64,000 bases of DNA from Roseovarius nanhaiticus (GTDB lineage: Bacteria > Pseudomonadota > Alphaproteobacteria > Rhodobacterales > Rhodobacteraceae). The notes beneath the pieces were generated by a model. That model had not been told where the DNA came from. It worked only from the letters and a program-made list of their open reading frames with translations, and did not search any database. This document shows, in pieces, positions 56,038-64,000 of this stretch. A program made the position numbers and the translations under genes. The DNA lies in contig NZ_FTNV01000001.1 in NCBI RefSeq assembly GCF_900156535.1, positions 1,488,001 to 1,552,000 of the forward strand. The letters are read 5' to 3'. Every line of letters begins with the position of its first letter. The first letter of the stretch is position 1.

Positions 56038-59000
56038 TCAGGCCGCGCTGGGGCCCTGTAGGGGCATAACAGTCAGATCGCCCTCATTACGCGCCCGCAT
56101 CGCCTGTGCGGCCGCCAAAGAGGCCGCGGCGGTCGTGAAGTAGGGGATCTTGTCATAAAGCGCGACCGAGCGGATCTCGCGGCTGTCCTCGACCGACAGC
56201 GCGCCTTCAGTCGTGTTCATCACAACGGCGATTTCGTTGTTCTTCAGCATGTCGACGATATTGGGCCGCCCCTCGTAGACCTTGTTGACGGTGGTGCAGG
56301 CGATCCCCTCTGCCTTGAGGAAGGCCGCGGTACCGCGCGTCGCCACGATGGTGAAGCCCATGTCGACCATGATCTGCGCCGCCTCGGTGATCTGAGCTGT
56401 CTTGTCGGCCTCCTTGACCGAAAAGAAGACCTGCCCTTCGGTCGGCAGAACCACGCCCGCGCCCATCTGCGCCTTGAGGAAGGCGCGGGCAAAGCTGACA
56501 TCCCAGCCCATGACTTCGCCGGTCGAGCGCATTTCCGGCCCCAGGATCGTGTCCACACCGGGGAAGCGGGCGAAGGGCATCACGGCCTCTTTGACCGAGA
56601 ACCACGGCATCGCGTAGTCGGCCAGCGTCATCTGGTCCGCCATCGGCAGGCTGCCGGGGGTGGCATCCGCCGGGTAGGCGCCGCGATGGGGGAAGTTCGA
56701 CAGCGGCTCGCCCGCCATGAGGCGCGCTGCGATGGAGGCGATGGCGCTATCGGTGGCCTTGGCGACAAAAGGCACGGTGCGGCTGGCGCGGGGGTTCACC
56801 TCGATCAGGTAGATCTCGCCATCCTTGACCGCGAATTGCACGTTCATCAGGCCGACGACCTTCAGCGCGCGGGCAAGCGCGATGGTCTGGCGCTCGATCT
56901 CGGCGATGACATCGGCCCCCAGCGTATAGGGCGGGATCGAGCAGGCGCTGTCGCCGGAATGCACGCCCGCCTCCTCGATATGCTGCATGATGCCGGCGAC
57001 ATGCACATTCTCGCCGTCACACAGCGCATCCACATCGCATTCGATCGCACCCGACAGATAGCTGTCCAGCAGCACGGGCGACTTGCCCGACACGACGACC
57101 GCCTCGGCGATGTAGCGCTCGAGATGCGGCATGTCGCGCACGATCTCCATCGCCCGTCCGCCCAGCACGTAGGAGGGGCGGATCACCAGCGGAAAGCCGA
57201 TCCCCTCGGCAATCGCGAAGGCTTGGGCGTCGGTTGATGCGATGCCGTTATGCGGCTGCTTCAGATCCAGCCGGTTGACCAGATCCTGGAACCGCTCACG
57301 ATCCTCCGCCAGGTCGATAGCGTCGGGCGAGGTGCCGAGGATCGGGATACCTTCGGCCTCCAGCGCATTGGCCAGCTTCAGCGGCGTCTGCCCGCCGAAT
57401 TGCACGATCACACCGTGCAGCGTGCCGTTCTGCTGCTCGACGCGCAGGATTTCCATCACATGCTCGAACGTGAGCGGCTCGAAATAGAGGCGATCCGAGG
57501 TGTCGTAATCGGTGCTGACCGTCTCGGGATTGCAGTTGATCATGATCGTCTCGTAGCCCGCATCCGACAGCGCATAGCAGGCATGGCAGCAGCAATAATC
57601 GAACTCGATCCCTTGCCCGATCCGGTTGGGGCCGCCGCCGAGGATGACGACCTTTTTCGCCGCGCTGGGACGCGCCTCGCATTCCACGTCGCCCATCATC
57701 GGGGCCTCGTAGGTGGAATACATGTAGGGCGTCTGAGCTTCGAATTCGGCGGCGCAGGTGTCGATCCGCTTGAAGACGGCGGTGACGCCGGCGGCGCGGC
57801 GCGCGGCGCGCACGGCCTCCTCGGTCATGCCGGTCAGCATCGCGAGGCGCGCATCGGTGAAGCCCATCATCTTGAGGTGACGTAGCCCCGCCTCGCCGCT
57901 GGGCAGGCCTGCGCTGCGCACCTCTTCCTCGGCCTCGACGATCTCGCGGATCCGGGCCAGGAACCATGGGTCATACATGGTCACCGCATGGATATCGTCA
58001 TCGCTCAGCCCATGGCGCATCGCCTGCGCGATCACGCGGATGCGGTCCGGCGTCTGCTTGGCCAGTGCGCGCGTGATGGCGGGCATTTCGGGTGCGCCCT
58101 CAATCTCGATCTCGTCGAAACCGCTCAGCCCCGTCTCCATAGAGGCCAGCGCCTTTTGGAGCGACTCGTGGATGGTCCGGCCAATCGCCATCGCCTCGCC
58201 CACCGATTTCATCGCCGTCGTCAGATGCGGCTCGCTGCCGGCGAACTTCTCAAAGGCGAAACGCGGGATCTTGGTCACGACGTAATCAATCGTCGGTTCG
58301 AAGCTGGCCGGGGTGACTTGCGTGATGTCATTGTCCAGCTCATCCAGCGTATAGCCCACGGCAAGCTTGGCCGCGATCTTGGCAATCGGAAAACCCGTGG
58401 CCTTCGACGCCAGCGCCGAGGACCGGCTGACGCGCGGGTTCATCTCGATCACCACCATGCGACCATCCACCGGGTTGATCGCCCATTGCACGTTCGAGCC
58501 GCCCGTTTCGACCCCGATCTCGCGCAGCACGGCGATGCTCTGGTTGCGCATCACCTGATATTCCTTGTCCGTAAGCGTCAGGGCAGGGGCCACGGTGATG
58601 CTGTCGCCGGTATGTACGCCCATCGGATCGACGTTTTCGATGGCGCAGACGATGATGGCATTATCGGCACGGTCGCGCACGACCTCCATCTCGAACTCTT
58701 TCCAGCCCAGCAGCGACTCGTCGATCAGGATCTGACCGACAGGCGAGGCATCAAGGCCCGTCTTGCAGTAATGCTCGTAATCGTCGCGGTTATAGGCCAC
58801 GCCGCCGCCAGTACCGCCCAGCGTATAGGCGGGGCGGATGATTGCAGGAAGGCCAACGTAATCAATGGCATCCATGCATTCCTGCATGGTGTTGGCGATG
58901 GTCGCCTTGGGGTTCTCGATGCCCAGGCGGTCCATCGCCTCGCGAAAGAGCTTGCGGTCCTCGGCCATCTCGATCGCGGCGCGGTTGGCACCGATCAGCT

Positions 59001-59340
59001 CGACGCCGAACTTCTCCAGCACGCCCATATCCGCGACAGCCAGCGCGGTGTTAAGGCCGGTCTGCCCGCCCATCGTGGGCAAAAGGGCGTCGGGGCGCTC
59101 TTTCTCGATGATCTTGGTAACGATTTCGGGCGTGATCGGCTCGATATAGGTGGCATCGGCAAGGCCCGGATCCGTCATGATCGTCGCGGGGTTCGAATTG
59201 ACCAGGATGACGCGGTAACCTTCTTCCCGCAGTGCCTTGCAGGCCTGGGCGCCCGAATAGTCGAACTCGCAAGCCTGTCCGATGATGATGGGCCCGGCCC
59301 CGATGATCATGATGGATTTGATATCGTCGCGCTTTGGCAT
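56038..59340 (-). CDS. carB: Carbamoyl-phosphate synthase large subunit
   Basis: The 1100-residue protein starts [30 protein letters not shown]. It has two ATP-grasp halves, which phosphorylate bicarbonate and carbamate, an oligomerisation domain between them, and a C-terminal MGS-like regulatory domain (about 960-1090). The second half repeats the [17 protein letters not shown] signature. It feeds arginine and pyrimidine synthesis. The frame is open 73 codons further upstream, but the family start is at 59340. carA is not in the window. Confidence 0.98.
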   Translation of the reverse strand: MPKRDDIKSIMIIGAGPIIIGQACEFDYSGAQACKALREEGYRVILVNSNPATIMTDPGLADATYIEPITPEIVTKIIEKERPDALLPTMGGQTGLNTALAVADMGVLEKFGVELIGANRAAIEMAEDRKLFREAMDRLGIENPKATIANTMQECMDAIDYVGLPAIIRPAYTLGGTGGGVAYNRDDYEHYCKTGLDASPVGQILIDESLLGWKEFEMEVVRDRADNAIIVCAIENVDPMGVHTGDSITVAPALTLTDKEYQVMRNQSIAVLREIGVETGGSNVQWAINPVDGRMVVIEMNPRVSRSSALASKATGFPIAKIAAKLAVGYTLDELDNDITQVTPASFEPTIDYVVTKIPRFAFEKFAGSEPHLTTAMKSVGEAMAIGRTIHESLQKALASMETGLSGFDEIEIEGAPEMPAITRALAKQTPDRIRVIAQAMRHGLSDDDIHAVTMYDPWFLARIREIVEAEEEVRSAGLPSGEAGLRHLKMMGFTDARLAMLTGMTEEAVRAARRAAGVTAVFKRIDTCAAEFEAQTPYMYSTYEAPMMGDVECEARPSAAKKVVILGGGPNRIGQGIEFDYCCCHACYALSDAGYETIMINCNPETVSTDYDTSDRLYFEPLTFEHVMEILRVEQQNGTLHGVIVQFGGQTPLKLANALEAEGIPILGTSPDAIDLAEDRERFQDLVNRLDLKQPHNGIASTDAQAFAIAEGIGFPLVIRPSYVLGGRAMEIVRDMPHLERYIAEAVVVSGKSPVLLDSYLSGAIECDVDALCDGENVHVAGIMQHIEEAGVHSGDSACSIPPYTLGADVIAEIERQTIALARALKVVGLMNVQFAVKDGEIYLIEVNPRASRTVPFVAKATDSAIASIAARLMAGEPLSNFPHRGAYPADATPGSLPMADQMTLADYAMPWFSVKEAVMPFARFPGVDTILGPEMRSTGEVMGWDVSFARAFLKAQMGAGVVLPTEGQVFFSVKEADKTAQITEAAQIMVDMGFTIVATRGTAAFLKAEGIACTTVNKVYEGRPNIVDMLKNNEIAVVMNTTEGALSVEDSREIRSVALYDKIPYFTTAAASLAAAQAMRARNEGDLTVMPLQGPSAA

Positions 59341-59443
59341 GGCGGTCCCCATTTGGCAGCTGTGATCGCGCGAGGCCCGCCAGGGCGCATCGAGAGCTTG
59401 GGTCGGCGCAAGGGTGCGAGCGGCGGGCGCGCAAATTGTTGGC

Positions 59444-59471
59444 GTTATATCCATGCATCCGCGCGGCGCAA
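59444..59471 (-). promoter_or_regulatory. Candidate carB promoter
   Basis: On the minus strand TTGCGC and TATAAC are separated by 16 bp, about 103 bp before the carB start. Confidence 0.5.
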
Positions 59472-59575
59472 GGGAATAGGGCTGCGCTCCGCGTGGACGA
59501 TTGTGGATTGGCCCTGTTTTTTGTGGCGCGACCGTTCTAGGTAGCGCGGCAAAGGGCACAAGGCAGGAGGGGCGG

Positions 59576-60685
59576 TTGGAGATTCGTTTCGATCAGGGGC
59601 CGGATGGCACCGGGGCCGCACGCTTTGCGGCGCCATCGCGCATCATCGAAGCGCGTGATCCCGCCGACGTTCAGGACGCGCTGGCAGCGCTGGACGCCGC
59701 GCGTGCGGGCGGCGCGTGGCTTGCCGGATATGCCAGCTATGAGCTCGGCTATGCGCTCGAGCCGCGGCTGGCGCCCTTGATGCCGCCGCGCCGCCGCCTG
59801 CCTTTGCTGAGAATAGGCGTCTATGACGCGCCCGAGGCTGCGCCCGAACTTGCCGCCGGGCCTGCCAGCCTGTCGGATCTCTCGCCCGCTTGGGATGCCG
59901 CGCGCTATGGCGAGGCATTTCGCACCGTGCATGATTTCATCGGCGCGGGCGACATCTACCAGGCAAACCTGACCTTCCCGCTCAGCGCAACGGCCACCGG
60001 CGATCCCGGCGCGCTCTATGCTGCGCTCAGCGCGGTGCAGCCGCTGCGCTACGGCGCCCTGGTCCTGCAAGAGGATGGTCCCGCGATCCTGTCGCGCTCT
60101 CCCGAGCTCTTCTTCCGCACCGATGCCGAAGGCCGGATCGAGACGCGCCCGATGAAGGGCACGCAGCCGCGCAGCCCGGACGCCGCCGAGGACGCACGCC
60201 GCCGCATTTTCCTGTCAGCCGATGACAAGAACCGCGCCGAGAACCTGATGATCGTCGATCTCTTGCGCAATGATCTCAGCCGCGTCTGCGCCCCCGGCAG
60301 CGTCACCGTGCCCGAGCTTTTCACCGTCGAGAGCTACAGCACCGTCCATCAGATGACCTCGCTCATCGCGGGGCAGATGATGGCGGGCACCGGGCTCGGC
60401 GATGTTCTCGCCGCGCTCTTTCCCTGCGGCTCGATCACCGGCGCGCCAAAATTGCGCGCGATGCAGGTGCTGGCCGATCTGGAAGAGACCCCGCGCGAAA
60501 TTTATTGCGGCACCATTGGCTGGGCCGCGCCGGATGGCAGGGCCGAATTCAACGTCGCCATCCGCACGCTCATGGTCGAGGACGGTAACGCCGTTCTGAA
60601 TGTCGGCGGCGGCGTCGTCCATGACAGCACCGCCGAGGCCGAATACGAGGAGGCGCTGTGGAAAACACGCTTCGCCAGGATTTGA
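59576..60685 (+). CDS. pabB: Aminodeoxychorismate synthase component I
   Basis: The 369-residue protein has the chorismate-binding fold. PMKGTQPR (near 205-212) carries the Lys that marks PabB rather than anthranilate synthase, and [15 protein letters not shown] is near 284-298. It makes 4-amino-4-deoxychorismate for folate synthesis. The start is a TTG at 59576 with GGAGG 5 nt upstream. It lacks a fused PabA and PabC; no pabA is nearby. The next gene begins inside its last 28 bases. Confidence 0.93.
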   Translation: MEIRFDQGPDGTGAARFAAPSRIIEARDPADVQDALAALDAARAGGAWLAGYASYELGYALEPRLAPLMPPRRRLPLLRIGVYDAPEAAPELAAGPASLSDLSPAWDAARYGEAFRTVHDFIGAGDIYQANLTFPLSATATGDPGALYAALSAVQPLRYGALVLQEDGPAILSRSPELFFRTDAEGRIETRPMKGTQPRSPDAAEDARRRIFLSADDKNRAENLMIVDLLRNDLSRVCAPGSVTVPELFTVESYSTVHQMTSLIAGQMMAGTGLGDVLAALFPCGSITGAPKLRAMQVLADLEETPREIYCGTIGWAAPDGRAEFNVAIRTLMVEDGNAVLNVGGGVVHDSTAEAEYEEALWKTRFARI

Positions 60686-61320
60686 ACACGCCGTTGGGGC
60701 ACGATTTCGCCCTGATCGAGACGATGCTGTGGACTCCCGAGGACGGCGTCCAGCACCGCGCGCGCCACATGGCGCGGCTTACCCGCTCGGCCCGGCATTT
60801 CGGGATTGCGCCGCAGGGCTTGGATGCGGCGCTGGACGCCGTTACCGGCACCAGCCCGCTGCGCCTGCGCCTGACCGTCAGCGCGGATGGCGCAGCCCGC
60901 ATCACCTCGGCCCCGTTCACGCCCCTCGCACCCGGCGCCCGCTGGCGCATCGCCATCCACTCCGAACGCCTCGATGCCGCCGACCCGTGGCTGGCGCACA
61001 AGACGACCCGCCGCGCGCTTTACGATGCCGCGCGCGCCGCGCTGCCCGAGGGCATTGACGAATACATCTTCCTCAACCGCGGCGGCGCCCTCTGCGAAGG
61101 CGCGATCACCAATATCTATGTCGATCCCGGCGATGGCATCCTGCGCACCCCGCCCCGCGCCTGCGGTTGCCTGCCCGGCATCGGGCGCGAGGCGCTGATC
61201 GCCGCCCGCCGCGCGCGCCCCCAGCGCCTCACACCGGATGATCTGCGGGCCGCCCAGGCAATCTTCGTCGGCAACGCGCTGCGCGGCCTCATCCCTGCAA
61301 CACTCGTTTCTTCTTGCTGA
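60658..61320 (+). CDS. Class IV aminotransferase, probable aminodeoxychorismate lyase
   Basis: The 220-residue PLP enzyme has the likely Schiff-base Lys in HKTTRRALYD (near 119) and the class IV motif GALCEGAITNIYV (near 143-155). Overlap with pabB and the GTG start at 60658 argue that it is the 4-amino-4-deoxychorismate lyase (PabC), releasing p-aminobenzoate. D-amino-acid or branched-chain transaminases share the fold. Confidence 0.85.
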   Translation: MENTLRQDLNTPLGHDFALIETMLWTPEDGVQHRARHMARLTRSARHFGIAPQGLDAALDAVTGTSPLRLRLTVSADGAARITSAPFTPLAPGARWRIAIHSERLDAADPWLAHKTTRRALYDAARAALPEGIDEYIFLNRGGALCEGAITNIYVDPGDGILRTPPRACGCLPGIGREALIAARRARPQRLTPDDLRAAQAIFVGNALRGLIPATLVSSC

Positions 61321-61431
61321 AAATATCCCCGCCGGAGGCTCCGACCCCGGCCAAAGGGCGCGCCCCTTGACTTTGGCGGCGCAGCCATGTGTATCGGCGG
61401 CACGCCAGACCCGCCAAAGAGGATGACCCGC

Positions 61432-63210
61432 ATGCACGCCTATCGCAGCCATACCTGCGCCGACCTGACCAAGCAAAACGTGGGCGATACCGTGCGCCTC
61501 TCGGGCTGGGTCCACCGCATCCGCGACCATGGCGGCGTGCTCTTCGTCGATCTGCGCGACCATTACGGCATGACCCAGCTCATTTGCGATCCCGACAGCG
61601 CGGCCTTCGCCGCCGTGGATGCCGTGCGCAGCGAGTGGTGCATCCGCATCGATGGCGAGGTCAAGGCGCGCGACGCATCGCTGGTGAATCCCAAGCTGCC
61701 GACCGGTGAGATCGAGGTGTTCATCCGCGACATCGAGGTACTGGGCGCCGCCAAGGAGCTGCCGCTGATGGTCTTCGGCGATCAAGACTACCCCGAGGAG
61801 ACGCGGCTCAAGCACCGCTATCTGGACCTGCGCCGCGAGGCGATGCAGCGCAACATGACCCTGCGCAGCGATGTCGTGGCCTCGATGCGCCGCCGCATGT
61901 GGGACCAGAAATTCCGCGAATATCAGACGCCGATCATCACCGCCTCGTCCCCCGAGGGCGCGCGCGACTTCCTGGTGCCCTCGCGCCTGCACCCGGGCAA
62001 ATTCTACGCGCTTCCCCAGGCGCCGCAGCTTTTCAAGCAGCTCATCATGGTCTCGGGCTTCGACAAGTATTTCCAGATTGCGCCCTGCTTCCGCGACGAG
62101 GACCCGCGTGCCGACCGCTCGCCCACCGATTTCTACCAGCTCGATCTCGAAATGAGCTTTGTCGAGCAGCAGGACGTGTTCGACACGATCCAGCCTGTCA
62201 TTCAGGGCATCTTTGAGGAATTCGGCGGCGGGCGCAAAGTCGATACCACCTGGGAGCAGATCAGCTACGCCGACGCCGCGCTCTGGTACGGCACCGACAA
62301 GCCCGACCTGCGCAACCCGATCAAGATGCAGGTTGTCTCGGATCATTTCCGCGGCTCGGGATTTGCCATCTTCGCCAAGCTTCTGGAGCAGGACGGCACC
62401 GAGATCCGCGCCATCCCCGCCCCCGGTGGCGGCAGCCGCAAATTCTGCGACCGCATGAACGCCTTTGCCCAGAGAGAGGGCCTGCCGGGGATGGGCTATA
62501 TCTTCTGGCGTGCGGGCGATGACGGCATGGAAGCCGCAGGCCCCTTGGCCAAGAATATCGGACCCGAGCGCACCGAGGCGATCCGCCAGCAACTGGGTCT
62601 GGGCGAGGGCGACGCCGCCTTCTTCCTAGGCGGCAAGCCCGCCAGCTTCGAGCGTGTCGCGGGCAAGGCCCGCACCGAGATCGGCAATGAACTGGCCCTC
62701 ACGGATGAAAACCGCTTCGCCTTTGCCTGGATCGTCGATTTTCCGATGTACGAGGCCGACGAGGAGACGGGCAAGATCGACTTCTCGCACAACCCCTTCT
62801 CGATGCCGCAGGGCGGGCTTGAGGCGCTGCAAGGCGATCCGCTCAAAGTGCTGGGATATCAGTATGATCTGGCGTGCAATGGATACGAGCTTGTCTCCGG
62901 CGCGATCCGGAACCATCGCCTCGACGTAATGATCGCCGCGTTCGAAAAGGCAGGATATGACGAAGCCGAGGTGCATAGCCGTTTTGGCGGACTGGTGCAG
63001 GCGTTCCAATATGGCGCTCCGCCCCATGGTGGCTGCGCGGCGGGTATCGACCGCATCGTGATGCTGCTGGCGGATGAGGCGAATATCCGCGAGGTCATCA
63101 TGTTCCCGATGAACCAGCGCGCCGAGGATCTGATGATGAACGCTCCCAGCGCGCCGTCGTCGGATCAGCTAATGGAGCTTGGCCTGCGGGTGATCCCGCA
63201 GGACAAGTAA
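61432..63210 (+). CDS. aspS: Aspartyl-tRNA synthetase
   Basis: The 592-residue class IIb enzyme has the N-terminal anticodon-binding OB domain ([24 protein letters not shown]), motif 2 ([25 protein letters not shown]) and motif 3 ([19 protein letters not shown]), with the bacterial GAD insertion (about 310-420). The ATG at 61432 has AGAGG 10 nt upstream. Whether it is discriminating or also charges tRNA-Asn cannot be told by eye. Confidence 0.97.
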   Translation: MHAYRSHTCADLTKQNVGDTVRLSGWVHRIRDHGGVLFVDLRDHYGMTQLICDPDSAAFAAVDAVRSEWCIRIDGEVKARDASLVNPKLPTGEIEVFIRDIEVLGAAKELPLMVFGDQDYPEETRLKHRYLDLRREAMQRNMTLRSDVVASMRRRMWDQKFREYQTPIITASSPEGARDFLVPSRLHPGKFYALPQAPQLFKQLIMVSGFDKYFQIAPCFRDEDPRADRSPTDFYQLDLEMSFVEQQDVFDTIQPVIQGIFEEFGGGRKVDTTWEQISYADAALWYGTDKPDLRNPIKMQVVSDHFRGSGFAIFAKLLEQDGTEIRAIPAPGGGSRKFCDRMNAFAQREGLPGMGYIFWRAGDDGMEAAGPLAKNIGPERTEAIRQQLGLGEGDAAFFLGGKPASFERVAGKARTEIGNELALTDENRFAFAWIVDFPMYEADEETGKIDFSHNPFSMPQGGLEALQGDPLKVLGYQYDLACNGYELVSGAIRNHRLDVMIAAFEKAGYDEAEVHSRFGGLVQAFQYGAPPHGGCAAGIDRIVMLLADEANIREVIMFPMNQRAEDLMMNAPSAPSSDQLMELGLRVIPQDK

Positions 63211-63225
63211 CGCCGAAAAGCGGGG

Positions 63226-63702
63226 TCAGTCTTCCAGACTGTCCTCGCGCTTTTCCTCGATCAGCCCCATCTCCTCTTCCTTGCGCTTGGCGAACCGCTC
63301 GCCATAGCCTTTGATTTCGTCCTCGGGAATGACCTCGCGGGCGCGCGCAAAGACTTCGTTCTCTTCTTCGTCGATGTGATGTTCGTAATCGTGGCGCAGC
63401 TTCTTGAACTTCTCCAACCACGCGCCTTCGGACATATCCATCTCGCGCAGCTCTTCCATCAGATCGTCGATCTGCTGATGCTCATGCACCGAATGGCGGG
63501 CCGAATCCTGGCCCCATGTCTTGGAAATCAGCTTGGAGTAGAACGTCTCTTCCTCGGCGGCGCCGTGCGACTTGACGTCTGAGTAGAATTCTTCCCACGC
63601 CTTCTTGCGGTCTTCGGACGCGCCTGACGTGTCCGAGATCTTCTCCAAAAGCTCGCGGTGGTGGTCGTGGTCGGCTTTGATTGCGGAATAAATGTCACTC
63701 AT
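63226..63702 (-). CDS. Hemerythrin HHE-domain protein
   Basis: The 158-residue helical protein has the His/Glu pattern of hemerythrin-like diiron proteins: IKADHDHHRELL near 8-19, EEETFY, HSVHEHQQIDD and HDYEHHIDEEENEVF. Roles in this family include oxygen or iron sensing and nitric-oxide defence. The ATG at 63702 has AAGGA 8 nt upstream. Convergent with aspS, 15 bp away. Confidence 0.92.
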   Translation of the reverse strand: MSDIYSAIKADHDHHRELLEKISDTSGASEDRKKAWEEFYSDVKSHGAAEEETFYSKLISKTWGQDSARHSVHEHQQIDDLMEELREMDMSEGAWLEKFKKLRHDYEHHIDEEENEVFARAREVIPEDEIKGYGERFAKRKEEEMGLIEEKREDSLED

Positions 63703-63765
63703 GGCTACGGTCCTTTTCGCTGAGAGTTAGCGAATGAACGCAATGATGGCCCGGCGGTTCCGAGT

Positions 63766-64000
63766 TTAGCGCCGCAGGGCAGGATCGCTGGCCACCCGCA
63801 CCAGCCGTGTCAGATCGCTCAGGGACGAGCGCTGGCGGTCCTGCGCGTCGAAATTCGAAGGATCGAGCCAAAGGCGAAACGCCTCGTCCAGAGCGGGCCA
63901 TTCGGCGTCGATGGCGGCAAACCACGCGGTATCGCGGTTGCGCCCCTTGACCACCGTCGCCTGCCGGAAAACGCCCTCATAGCTGAAGCCCAGCCGCTCG
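63766..64000 (-). CDS. GNAT-family acetyltransferase, C-terminal part (cut by window edge)
   Basis: On the minus strand the frame is open from the window edge. The visible 77 residues read ERLGFSYEGVFRQATVVKGRNRDTAWF, the RimJ/RimL-type GNAT end motif (LGF-EGV-R), followed by AAIDAEWPALDEAFRLWL. Such enzymes acetylate amino groups on proteins or small molecules. The start and acetyl-CoA site are outside the window. Confidence 0.78.
   Translation of the reverse strand, partial: ERLGFSYEGVFRQATVVKGRNRDTAWFAAIDAEWPALDEAFRLWLDPSNFDAQDRQRSSLSDLTRLVRVASDPALRR

Overview
The window is a high-GC chromosomal segment from an alphaproteobacterium. It most resembles Rhodobacteraceae of the Roseobacter group. 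The evidence is the gene order (tRNA-Trp, secE, nusG, rplKA, rplJL, rpoBC, rpsLG, fusA, tuf, then the S10, spc and alpha ribosomal units), the style of the proteins (338-residue RpoA, L3 with a long acidic tail, paired putative rhamnosyltransferases) and the start and Shine-Dalgarno patterns. No rRNA gene, CRISPR array, IS element or phage gene is visible.

Layout. 1-4.2 kb: end of an M48 peptidase gene, a secreted small protein, a cytochrome P450, a lipoprotein, tRNA-Trp and a membrane protein. 4.3-18.2 kb: secE-nusG, rplK-rplA, an inserted LicD-like/TagD-like gene pair, rplJ-rplL, rpoB-rpoC. 18.4-21.4 kb: an EamA-type exporter, two tandem putative glycosyltransferases on the minus strand and a VOC protein. 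21.4-44.6 kb: rpsL-rpsG-fusA-tuf and the S10/spc/alpha ribosomal supercluster. This supercluster is interrupted three times: by a membrane-protein gene between rplW and rplB, by a convergent MscS/2-oxoglutarate-oxygenase pair between rplP and rpmC, and by a frameshifted ectoine synthase (ectC) between rpmD and rplO. 44.7-47.4 kb: a DegP-type protease and the RarA (MgsA) ATPase. 47.7-55.2 kb: a peptide/nickel-type ABC importer with two tandem Tat-exported binding proteins, two permeases and one fused double ATPase. 55.3-56.0 kb: two tandem 39-residue membrane peptides behind an FNR-like box. 56.0-64.0 kb: carB, pabB with a class IV aminotransferase, aspS, a hemerythrin-like protein and the end of a GNAT acetyltransferase gene.

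The core of the window makes the transcription and translation machinery: RNA polymerase subunits, elongation factors, about 30 ribosomal proteins and the SecYE translocon. Reading the spacers shows a repeated promoter layout (TTGnnn, 17 bp, TAnnnn, often TATACG). It lies before tRNA-Trp, secE, rplJ, rpsL, rplB, rpmC, rplO and rpsM and also just after rplW. Strong intrinsic terminators follow rplA, rpoC, rplW, rplP, rpmD and rplQ. The supercluster therefore appears to be several independent units rather than one long operon, and the extra genes sit at the breaks.

The most interesting items are the tandem 39-residue membrane peptides with the FNR-like site, the ectC pseudogene inside the spc region, the LicD/TagD pair inside the L11-L1/L10-L12 locus, the 2OG oxygenase beside rplP, the recurring promoter, an 11-residue tandem repeat in the L12-binding tail of L10, and hairpins without U-tracts after each binding-protein gene.
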